Assembly: GCA_016839025.1 (NCBI GenBank)
Contig: JADLKK010000003.1
Span: forward strand, 1-64,000
Origin: Proteiniphilum sp.
GTDB lineage: Bacteria > Bacteroidota > Bacteroidia > Bacteroidales > Dysgonomonadaceae
Length of the DNA stretch: 64,000 nt
Reading direction: 5' to 3'
The first letter of the stretch is position 1. Every line of letters begins with the position of its first letter. Made by a program: the position numbers and the translations under genes. The notes below the pieces were generated by a model, which worked only from the letters and a program-made list of their open reading frames with translations, did not search any database and was not told the DNA's origin. This document shows positions 8,202 to 15,024 of this stretch, one piece after another.

Positions 8202-8894
8202 ATGACATACAGAAATTTATTCATCGACCTGGACGATACCCTTTGGGACATTCACCACAATGGCAGGGAGTGCCTCGAGGAGATCTATCACGATTATCAC
8301 TACCGGAACTACTATCCCACTTTCCAGGAGTATTACAATGTTTACATGCCCGGCAATCATCGGCTATGGGCAATGTACCGCCAGGGAGAGATCCGCAAGG
8401 AGGAGCTCATCGTGGAGCGTTTCCTGGCTCCCGTCAGGCCGTTCGGTATCACCGATCCCAGCTATGCGAAGCGTCTGAGCGATGACTTTCTGGAGCGCAC
8501 CACCCGCAAAACGCGGCTGATCGAGGGAACCCTGGAGCTGCTCGACTATCTGCGCCCAAAATACCGGATGTTTATCCTGTCAAACGGGTTTCGTGAGGTG
8601 CAACATAAAAAAATTGAAAATTCCGGGTTGAAACCCTACTTTGAAAAGATTTTTCTGTCGGAGGATGCAGGCACCAACAAGCCTCATCCCGACATGTTTA
8701 CCTATGCCCTGAAGAACAGCAACTCACGGCGCAACCAGACGGTCATGATCGGTGATAGCTGGGATGCCGACATTGCCGGAGCCCGTAACAGTCGCATCGA
8801 CCAGATATGGTTCAACCCGGGCAGCCTGCCGCCGCAGGGATTTCAGCCCACCTACACGGTGCAGGACCTTGCCGGGATCCGGGAGATTCTCTGA
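8202..8894 (+). CDS. yjjG: YjjG-type HAD-superfamily (pyrimidine) 5'-nucleotidase
   Basis: This 230-residue cytosolic phosphatase of the haloacid dehalogenase superfamily has motif I DLDDTLWD with nucleophile Asp9, motif II ILSNGFRE, a conserved Lys in the KPHPDMF segment, and motif IV GDSWDADIAGA. The helical cap between motifs I and II, including EDAGTNKPHPDMF before motif IV, fits the YjjG/YfnB group, which hydrolyses non-canonical pyrimidine nucleotides. Substrate assignment is by family only. It sits directly behind a terminator and is convergent with the arginine-deiminase-like gene. Confidence 0.87.
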   Translation: MTYRNLFIDLDDTLWDIHHNGRECLEEIYHDYHYRNYYPTFQEYYNVYMPGNHRLWAMYRQGEIRKEELIVERFLAPVRPFGITDPSYAKRLSDDFLERTTRKTRLIEGTLELLDYLRPKYRMFILSNGFREVQHKKIENSGLKPYFEKIFLSEDAGTNKPHPDMFTYALKNSNSRRNQTVMIGDSWDADIAGARNSRIDQIWFNPGSLPPQGFQPTYTVQDLAGIREIL

Positions 8895-8954
8895 CCATCC
8901 CGCAAGAGAGTCCCTTATACCTCTTTTCTGGACCGATGGCAACAAGGTGTCGCC

Positions 8955-10226
8955 TCACCAGTCTACCGGTGAACGACGCAGGGGCATGGTCATACAGCGG
9001 GGACCACCGCCACCGCGTGGCAGCTCCGATCCTTCAAGGGTGATCACACAGCGACCCGGTGAAGTGAGGTCGTAGTGCCCGTCGATCACCTCCGCGGCGC
9101 TCACCACGCGGAACCCGTGTTTGCTGAGTTCCTCCAGCGTGTGGACGTTACGCGCGTAGGAGAGTACCTTACCCGGTGCGATAGCCAGGAAGTTGGCGCC
9201 ACTGTGCCACTGTTCCCGCTCCTGATCCCAGTCGTCGGCTTTACCCCCGCACACCACCGGCTCCAGGTCAAGCCCCAACTTGCGGAGCAGGCTCAGGATA
9301 CCTCCCGCTGAGCTGATCCTGCTAACCCTGCCGTTGTCGATTTGTATATGGACTGTTTGGTACCGGGAGCTGTCCATGATCAGGGGTTTGTATACCATTG
9401 CCTTGTCTCTGTCGAGCAGGGTGAAGACCATGTCGAGATGAATAAAGGACTCGGGTGATTCGGGCAATTGCTGTACGATCACATGTTTCTTTCCCGTTCC
9501 GTTTTTGCAAAACTCCTTCACCAGCACGTCGATGCCCTGTGTGGTGGTTCTGGTCCCGTTACCGATCAAAAGGATGTCCTCTCTGACCACCAGCAGATCT
9601 CCCCCTTCAATCTTTACATCCGGGTTGTGTTGCGACAGCTGGTAGCTGTTCAGCTTCCTGGTCTCAAAAAAGAGACCGCTGCCGAAGATGGCATCCATGA
9701 TCATCGCCTCCCGCATGCGTACATTGTTGGCCATCTTGCAAATAAGGGCACTGTTGCCAATTACCGCTGAAGCGTCGCGGGTGAAATAGAAGTTGTAGAG
9801 GGGTTTGAGGGCATAGTACTCCTCCCTGAGAAATTCGGTAAGCGTACTGATCTTAAGGGGGAGTCCCTCGATTAAAATGGTGGCAAGCGTTACCGGTGGC
9901 AGGTTTATCAGGTAATCAAAATAGTCCGGTACCTGTTCAGCAGCACAGATCTGCCCGATCAGTGCTTTCTTGTGCACCTCTGATGCCAACAGCGTTGAGA
10001 GCAGTTCGGAAACCCTGAAGACTGCCGAACTCTTTTGCAATACACCCAGCAGCTGTTCATATTCCCTGCGGGCAATGGAGAGGTTCAGAATGTCACTGTA
10101 GAGTGCTCTCTGTGCGTTACGGGGTGTCATGTTTTCCACTTCTGCACCCGGGTAATGTACCAGGACCGCCTCCAACGTGCCGATTTCTGACTGCACAGAC
10201 AGGGACAAGAGGTTGTTTTCCGTCAT
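8955..10226 (-). CDS. arcA: Arginine deiminase family protein
   Basis: This 423-residue protein of the guanidino-modifying fold would hydrolyse arginine to citrulline and ammonia. Family marks are the N-terminal SEIGTLEAVLVHYPGAEVENMTP, the IEGGDLLVVRED segment, the catalytic His/Asp stretch FIHLDMVFTLLDRD, and the nucleophile Cys411 in PRCMTMPLRR near the C-terminus. The length is typical. No arcB, arcC or arginine/ornithine antiporter lies next to it, so a classical ATP-yielding ADI operon is not present here and the product may serve nitrogen supply or acid resistance. It follows the flavodoxin gene on the same strand. Confidence 0.88.
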   Translation of the reverse strand: MTENNLLSLSVQSEIGTLEAVLVHYPGAEVENMTPRNAQRALYSDILNLSIARREYEQLLGVLQKSSAVFRVSELLSTLLASEVHKKALIGQICAAEQVPDYFDYLINLPPVTLATILIEGLPLKISTLTEFLREEYYALKPLYNFYFTRDASAVIGNSALICKMANNVRMREAMIMDAIFGSGLFFETRKLNSYQLSQHNPDVKIEGGDLLVVREDILLIGNGTRTTTQGIDVLVKEFCKNGTGKKHVIVQQLPESPESFIHLDMVFTLLDRDKAMVYKPLIMDSSRYQTVHIQIDNGRVSRISSAGGILSLLRKLGLDLEPVVCGGKADDWDQEREQWHSGANFLAIAPGKVLSYARNVHTLEELSKHGFRVVSAAEVIDGHYDLTSPGRCVITLEGSELPRGGGGPRCMTMPLRRSPVDW

Positions 10227-10316
10227 ATTTCACATGTTATGGCTTCACCAGAGTTGTGCGGGTGGCAGATTCATTCGCCATTACAGAAAAGGAGAAGGGG
10301 GGTGACAGCATCCTCC

Positions 10317-10841
10317 TCAGGATGAAGGGACACCTTCCCTTAGATAGGGTTTCAATTGTTCCACCCAGGCATTGATACGTTCGTCGGTAAGCTCCGGCTC
10401 GGCATCGTCGTCGAGTGGCAGACCCACAAACATGTTGTCCACCAGTGCGCGGGAATATTCAAAATCGTACCCTTCGGGTGATACCTGTCCCACAAGAGTG
10501 GCTCCTTTTTCTTTCACTATCTCATAGAGGATACCGATAGCATCCACAAATGAACTGGGATAGATGGAGGCATCACCCATACCGAAGAGGGCTACAGTTT
10601 TGCCTGTGAGATCAAGCTTTTCCAGCTTGGGGTAGAAATCGTTCCAGTCGTCTTGCAAATCCTGCACACCCCAGGTGGAGACACCCATGATCAGCATATC
10701 GTGTGTGAGGAAAGGTTGTTCATCCCCGTCGTAGATATCGACGAGGGTGGGGGCATATTCCGCCAACCTGTCAGCGATCTTCTCTGCGGCTCTCTTGGTG
10801 TTTTCGGTGCTGGAACCGTAAATGATTGCTATTGATTTCAT
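10317..10841 (-). CDS. fldA: Flavodoxin
   Basis: This 174-residue long-chain flavodoxin is a small FMN protein that replaces ferredoxin as electron carrier, for example for pyruvate:flavodoxin oxidoreductase, whose gene begins at the end of this window. It starts MKSIAIIYGSSTENT. The Ser/Thr-rich loop at 9-15 binds the FMN phosphate. GVSTWGVQDLQDDW and GMGDASIYPSSFVDAIG match the two FMN-ring loops. The protein is acidic, as usual. Confidence 0.95.
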   Translation of the reverse strand: MKSIAIIYGSSTENTKRAAEKIADRLAEYAPTLVDIYDGDEQPFLTHDMLIMGVSTWGVQDLQDDWNDFYPKLEKLDLTGKTVALFGMGDASIYPSSFVDAIGILYEIVKEKGATLVGQVSPEGYDFEYSRALVDNMFVGLPLDDDAEPELTDERINAWVEQLKPYLREGVPSS

Positions 10842-10962
10842 GTTGCTGTTTTCGTTCTATGAGAAAAGAACTTTTTCTCGGTTACTGTGATTCACCTCTA
10901 AACACCGGAAAGAAGGAATAAGTTTATACTGATAGTTTTTTTTACGAAAAAATGAAAGCGGC

Positions 10963-12030
10963 CTATTCCTTGCTTTTTGATCTATCGTTTGTGGCGGGTC
11001 CACTCCTTTCGTCAATTCTGGTTTTCGTGATGGGTGCTTTTCTGCCGGAGCTATTCGATGTGATCATCCGCCTGAGACGCATCAGGAAGCGTTTGCTGGG
11101 CTTGCTCTTCATATAGGTGTCCATGTGTCGTGCCCTCTTCTCTTCCAGGATCTGATCAATCCGGATAAGGATACCCGATTCCTCCACCTCTCCGAACTCA
11201 TCGTTGATGGCGGTGCCGAAGAAGCGCATGGTGGGGGAGAGACCCATATAGGCATTGATGAGCGGCGGGATGTTGTAGCCCAGCGCCCGTACCTCCTTGT
11301 TGAGGATCTTGTAATCCTCCTTGAAATTCTTGCCTTGGAACAGTTGTTTCATCTTTTCCCGGTTGGTGCCGGTAATCAGTGGGTCGATTGGGGTCACCAG
11401 CTTCTGCGGGTCGGGGAAGTGTTTGCCCAGGAAGTAGAGGATCATGTTACGCGCATCCTTGTTATAGGTGCCGTACATGGTTACTTTGCCAAAGAAATAC
11501 TCAATCTCCGGATCAATGACCGTGAGCGCGCCCAGTCCGTCCCAGAGGTTGTCGAGGGCAAAGATTCCCTTTCTGCCGAGGAGTGTGGACTGGTATTCGA
11601 GCGATACGAAGGAGCGTCCCAGTTCTACCGTGGTGGGCAGGTAATCGTTGATGAATTGCTGTGAAAAGTTGTAGAGATGTGCGGTGGCCAGCATCGGCTT
11701 CCCATGTTCGTCAAACGCTACATCCGAACCATAGATGAACCGGTACCCCCCGAGGATCTCCTCATTTTCGGGATCCCAGACGATCAGCTGGCGGTAGGGT
11801 ACTTCCATGGTGTCATACTTGTCGATATCAGCTTCCAATCCGGTCCCCCCCCCGTAATGACGGAAGGCAATCTCACGCAGACGCCCCACCTCCCGCATCA
11901 GGTTGGGAGAGTCGTGGGCGGTGAAGACATATATCTCGTTGTTCGCCTTGTGGGTCGTTCTTACCCGCTTCTGAACGGTCAGCTCACTTTTGATCACTTC
12001 CTTGCTTACCGGATCAATAATCTTTTCCAT
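10963..12030 (-). CDS. glsB: GNAT/OlsB-type N-acyltransferase, probable glycine-lipid synthase GlsB
   Basis: This 355-residue protein resembles the OlsB/hemolysin-like acyltransferases (GNAT fold), which add a 3-hydroxy-acyl chain to an amino acid. In Bacteroides the homologue GlsB acylates glycine as the first step to glycine and flavolipin-type lipids. Recognisable parts are AFRHYGGGTGLEADIDKYDTM, LIVWDPENEEILGGYRF and VELGRSFVSLEYQ. Beyond about residue 310 there is a basic, low-complexity tail (KPSKRFLMRLRR... to KSKE) that may bind the membrane. The gene overlaps glsA upstream by 17 bp, which fits two sequential acyl transfers. The amino-acid substrate is inferred from the phylum. Confidence 0.82.
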   Translation of the reverse strand: MEKIIDPVSKEVIKSELTVQKRVRTTHKANNEIYVFTAHDSPNLMREVGRLREIAFRHYGGGTGLEADIDKYDTMEVPYRQLIVWDPENEEILGGYRFIYGSDVAFDEHGKPMLATAHLYNFSQQFINDYLPTTVELGRSFVSLEYQSTLLGRKGIFALDNLWDGLGALTVIDPEIEYFFGKVTMYGTYNKDARNMILYFLGKHFPDPQKLVTPIDPLITGTNREKMKQLFQGKNFKEDYKILNKEVRALGYNIPPLINAYMGLSPTMRFFGTAINDEFGEVEESGILIRIDQILEEKRARHMDTYMKSKPSKRFLMRLRRMITSNSSGRKAPITKTRIDERSGPATNDRSKSKE

Positions 12031-12883
12031 ACGCTTCTTCTTGTGTTATGAATGGTCCCCCCCTGAGTGAATAGACCATCTTTTTTACGGCCTGGGCCCA
12101 TTCGCCTGCTGTCTTGCTCTTGTCGAAGGTCTGCCAGGGTATCGGTTTGCCAAAGGTGATGGTGAAGGTCTGGTGGCTGTTCTTGAACATCTCGTCCGGC
12201 AGATAGATCAACTCAAAATTGAACCGGATGCCCGAGGCTTTTCGCAGGTTGGCCAGGTTGTAAAAAAAACGGGAATTTTTACCTTCGAAATGAACCGGGA
12301 TCACATCCCGCTGAAATTCCACTGCTTTGATGATAAAGTTTTTCATCCACTCCAGATCCCTGATCTTTCCTCCTGTTTTGCGGGAGCAGAGTCCCGCCGG
12401 AAAGGTGATCACCTGGTCCTCCGAGGCGTAGGCTTCGTTGATTGCTTTCGCTGATGCTTTGGCTTGCGCCCCATATTTGTTGATCGGTACGAAAATCGGT
12501 TTCAGCGGGTCGATGTAGTAGAGGATGTCATTGACCAGGTACTTGATCTTTCCGTTGAACTTTTCGCCAACCACTGAGGAGAGGCAGATCCCGTCCAAAC
12601 CACCCAGCGGATGGTTGGAGGCAAATACGAACCGCCCTTCAGTCGGGATGTTTTCCTCTCCTTCCAGCTTCAGTGTCAGATTGAATTCCTTTTCCACTAA
12701 CGCACGCATGAAAGGAACACCCTCCAGATCGCTGTTTCGTTCCAGAATGCCATTGATGTCATCCTGGTGAACAATCCGTTTGAGATAGTTGATCAGAAAT
12801 CCTGGGATCTTCCTGTAATGTCTGGGTGCCTTGCCACGCAAAACCTTGTCCAGATCAATCCTGAATGCACTGTTTTGGCTCAT
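12014..12883 (-). CDS. glsA: PlsC-like lysolipid O-acyltransferase, probable GlsA
   Basis: This 289-residue protein of the glycerophospholipid acyltransferase family would esterify the hydroxyl of the N-acyl-amino acid made by GlsB. The catalytic motif is SNHPLGGLDG (89-98), with His91 and Asp97 five residues apart rather than the usual four, a spacing I associate with the OlsA/GlsA-like branch. The substrate-binding motif FPAGLCSRK follows near 158. There is no strong transmembrane helix, so membrane association is likely peripheral. Its gene is upstream of and overlaps glsB, and a -7 promoter element lies 30 bp upstream. Confidence 0.83.
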   Translation of the reverse strand: MSQNSAFRIDLDKVLRGKAPRHYRKIPGFLINYLKRIVHQDDINGILERNSDLEGVPFMRALVEKEFNLTLKLEGEENIPTEGRFVFASNHPLGGLDGICLSSVVGEKFNGKIKYLVNDILYYIDPLKPIFVPINKYGAQAKASAKAINEAYASEDQVITFPAGLCSRKTGGKIRDLEWMKNFIIKAVEFQRDVIPVHFEGKNSRFFYNLANLRKASGIRFNFELIYLPDEMFKNSHQTFTITFGKPIPWQTFDKSKTAGEWAQAVKKMVYSLRGGPFITQEEAYGKDY

Positions 12884-12912
12884 TGCATGTTGCTCTGCTT
12901 GCTAATTCGTCG

Positions 12913-12920
12913 CAAATGTA
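12913..12920 (-). promoter_or_regulatory. -7 promoter element for glsA-glsB
   Basis: The minus strand reads TACATTTG, matching TAnnTTTG, about 30 bp before the glsA start. No convincing -33 box is seen. It is back-to-back with the mraZ promoter region across the 273-bp divergent gap. Confidence 0.55.
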
Positions 12921-13045
12921 CAAAATAATGGCAAAGCTGTAAACTGTATGTCGGAAATTTCTTTTTTCTTCCTTTTTGTGTTGCATTGTTTGGGCTGGAT
13001 TTCCTGTTTTTGCGCGAAAGCAGTATCTTGATTGCGAATTCTTTA

Positions 13046-13102
13046 TGGGGTGTTGATAACTTTTCCGTAAATTAATGGGGGGAAATGTGGGGAGAAGTGG
13101 AT
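13046..13102 (+). promoter_or_regulatory. Candidate MraZ-binding repeats (TGGGG/TGGAT)
   Basis: TGGGG occurs at 13046, 13076 and 13088 and a weaker TGGAT at 13098. The last two are 10 bp start to start and the first two 30 bp apart. MraZ of other bacteria binds short TGGG-containing direct repeats about one helical turn apart in its own promoter. The position directly upstream of the -7 box fits autorepression, but the match is loose. Confidence 0.35.
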
Positions 13103-13109
13103 AATTTTG
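13102..13109 (+). promoter_or_regulatory. -7 promoter element for mraZ and the dcw cluster
   Basis: TAATTTTG matches TAnnTTTG and predicts a transcript start near 13116 and a leader of about 40 nt before the GTG start of mraZ. No other promoter of similar quality is seen until the ftsQ region, so it may drive most of the division cluster. Confidence 0.55.
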
Positions 13110-13156
13110 TACTTTTACAGCGAATATAGCTCTATTCGGTTGAAATTGACGCAGTA

Positions 13157-13609
13157 GTGATTCAGTTTTTGGGGAATATGGAAGCCAGGGCCGATGCAAA
13201 GGGGAGAATCTTTGTGCCGGCGATCTTTCGCAAGCGTTTGCAAGGCGAGGGAGAGGAGTTTTTGGTCCTCAGGAAGGATATTTTTCAGGAGTGCCTGGTG
13301 TTATACCCCGGAAGTGTGTGGGAGAAAGAGGTTGGGTTGATGCGTGGCAGGCTTAATAAATGGAACCGCGAACAGCAGCAGATTTTCCGGCAATTTGTAC
13401 TGGATGCGGAGAGACTGGAGATGGATGCAAATGGCCGGATACTGGTTCCGAAGCGCTATCTGCGTATGGTCTCCATCGATGCGGATGTTCGGTTTCTCGG
13501 GGTGGATGAGACCATTGAGCTTTGGGCAAAAGAGAAGCTGGAGAAGCCGTTGGTGGAACCGGAAGAGTTTGCTTCGAAATTGCAGCAACTGATGGGGGAG
13601 GGCCTCTGA
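13157..13609 (+). CDS. mraZ: Transcriptional regulator MraZ
   Basis: This 150-residue protein has two AbrB/SpoVT-like DNA-binding repeats (about 4-55 and 82-130), each with the family pattern: ADAKGRIFVPAIFRKRL and DANGRILVPKRYLRM. MraZ forms ring-shaped oligomers and regulates the dcw cluster it heads. The start is GTG 13157: this gives MIQFLGN, matching the usual N-terminal beta strand, whereas the ATG seven codons later would remove it. It is the first gene of the division and cell-wall block. Confidence 0.93.
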   Translation: MIQFLGNMEARADAKGRIFVPAIFRKRLQGEGEEFLVLRKDIFQECLVLYPGSVWEKEVGLMRGRLNKWNREQQQIFRQFVLDAERLEMDANGRILVPKRYLRMVSIDADVRFLGVDETIELWAKEKLEKPLVEPEEFASKLQQLMGEGL

Positions 13610-13693
13610 AAGGGGGGATGGGCGTGGTAGGGATTTTTCGGGTCCTGCTATGGATAAAGATCGATTTTTTGATTGCCTAACACTGGATATGGG

Positions 13694-14617
13694 ATGTCGG
13701 GAAAGATAGAGATGGAAGCATATCATACGCCGGCGCTGCTGGAAGAGAGCGTGGAGGGACTGCGGATTGTTCCCTCTGGAGTCTACCTGGATGTCACCTT
13801 TGGTGGAGGTGGGCATTCGCGCGAGATACTGAGACGTTTGGGTGCCGATGGCCGTCTGATTGCCTTCGATCAGGATGAGGATGCCGTACGCAACGCTTTT
13901 TCCGATCAGCGTTTTATGCTGATCAGAAGCAACTTCCGCTATCTGAAGAATTTTCTCCGTTATCACGGTATTGATGAGGTTGATGGTGTGTTGGCTGACC
14001 TGGGTGTCTCTTCGCATCATTTTGATGACTCGGGTCGTGGCTTCTCGTTCCGGTTTGAGGGCGAGCTCGACATGCGCATGAACCGCAGGGCGGGAAAGAG
14101 TGCAGCTGATGTTTTGAACAGTTACACGGCAGAACAGCTCTCCGATATTTTCCACCATTATGGAGAACTGAGAAATGCCCGAGGCGTTGCGGCTGCAATT
14201 GTTGCTTTCCGTGAAACCGGTCGCATCATCACCACCACCAGCCAGTTGCTTGCCATTCTGCAGCCCTTCACCGGAAGGGATAAAGAGAAGAAATTGCTGG
14301 CACAGGCTTTTCAGGCTCTGCGAATCGAAGTGAACAGTGAAATGGATGCGCTCAGGGAGTTGTTGCAACGGTCGCTCGAGATACTGAAACCGGGTGGGCG
14401 TATCAGTGTGATCTCCTACCACTCGTTGGAGGACCGGATGGTGAAGAATTTCTTTCGTACCGGAAATTTAGAGGGTCTGTTGGTGAAAGATTTTTATGGC
14501 AACCTGGAGACTCCTTTCGAGTTGGTCAACCGCAAGGTGATCGTCCCCTCGGAGGAGGAACAGCGGGATAATCCCCGCTCCAGAAGCGCGAAGTTACGGA
14601 TCGCGAAGAAGCGATGA
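13694..14617 (+). CDS. rsmH: 16S rRNA (cytosine(1402)-N(4))-methyltransferase RsmH
   Basis: RsmH methylates N4 of C1402 in 16S rRNA, the same nucleotide whose ribose is modified by RsmI, which is also in this window. The 307-residue protein has the typical opening YHTPALLEESVEGL, the SAM-binding DVTFGGGGHSREIL, DQDEDAV, LADLGVSSHHFDD and RGFSFRFEGELDMRMNRR motifs, and the C-terminal SVISYHSLEDRMVKNF. A TTG seven codons upstream is open, but ATG 13694 or 13712 fits better. It lies 84 bp after mraZ. Confidence 0.95.
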   Translation: MSGKIEMEAYHTPALLEESVEGLRIVPSGVYLDVTFGGGGHSREILRRLGADGRLIAFDQDEDAVRNAFSDQRFMLIRSNFRYLKNFLRYHGIDEVDGVLADLGVSSHHFDDSGRGFSFRFEGELDMRMNRRAGKSAADVLNSYTAEQLSDIFHHYGELRNARGVAAAIVAFRETGRIITTTSQLLAILQPFTGRDKEKKLLAQAFQALRIEVNSEMDALRELLQRSLEILKPGGRISVISYHSLEDRMVKNFFRTGNLEGLLVKDFYGNLETPFELVNRKVIVPSEEEQRDNPRSRSAKLRIAKKR

Positions 14618-14659
14618 GCGATAAGATGATTGAAATAGAAGCAGGTTGAAAGAAATTTC

Positions 14660-14676
14660 AAAAAGCTGATAGCTGA
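14660..14676 (+). repeat. AAAAAGCTGAT-AGCTGA short repeat before ftsL
   Basis: The rsmH-ftsL gap ends with AAAAAGCTGAT followed directly by AGCTGA. The same 11-mer opens a longer array of AGCTGA-like words before ftsW (21516). Both sit immediately upstream of start codons in the division cluster. Confidence 0.4.
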
Positions 14677-14679
14677 AAA

Positions 14680-15012
14680 ATGAAACTGAAGTTCGATAAC
14701 ATACGCAAATCGTTTGTCCATGTATTCGGAGGAAGTGTTCTCACCGAGAATTTCTTCCTCCGGAACATGCGGTTTATCCTGGTTGTCGTACTGATGATGT
14801 TTCTCTTTATCAGCCACCGCTACTCCGTCCTGCAGAAAATGTCGGAGATCGAGCGTCTGGAGCGGGTGTTGAAAGATGCACGCTACGAGTCGCTCACCAT
14901 CTCATCCTCTCTCACCGAGGCAAGTCGGCAGGGTGAGATTGAACGCCGTGTGGCGGCGGCAGCTCTGGAGCTGAAAGTGACCAATGAGCCGGTCTATCAT
15001 ATTGGTAAGTAG
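14680..15012 (+). CDS. ftsL: FtsL-like cell division protein
   Basis: This small bitopic membrane protein of 110 residues has a cytoplasmic N-terminus with the SFVHVFGGSVLTENFFLRN pattern of Bacteroidetes FtsL-like proteins, one transmembrane helix (about 31-46), then a periplasmic coiled-coil segment (about 52-90). Position between rsmH and the ftsI-type penicillin-binding protein is the classical ftsL slot. FtsL would bridge FtsQ and the FtsW-FtsI synthase. Sequence conservation is low, so the call rests on topology and order. Confidence 0.87.
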   Translation: MKLKFDNIRKSFVHVFGGSVLTENFFLRNMRFILVVVLMMFLFISHRYSVLQKMSEIERLERVLKDARYESLTISSSLTEASRQGEIERRVAAAALELKVTNEPVYHIGK

Positions 15013-15024
15013 TATGGATATGGG

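Noticed and set aside
8955-10226. Full arginine deiminase (ADI) operon
   Set aside because: Only the deiminase-like gene is present. Neighbours are flavodoxin and a nucleotidase, with no carbamate kinase or ornithine carbamoyltransferase.
13301-14422. Antisense open frame (373 codons) across mraZ and rsmH
   Set aside because: It covers two certain genes on the other strand and its His/Gln-rich product resembles no protein family.
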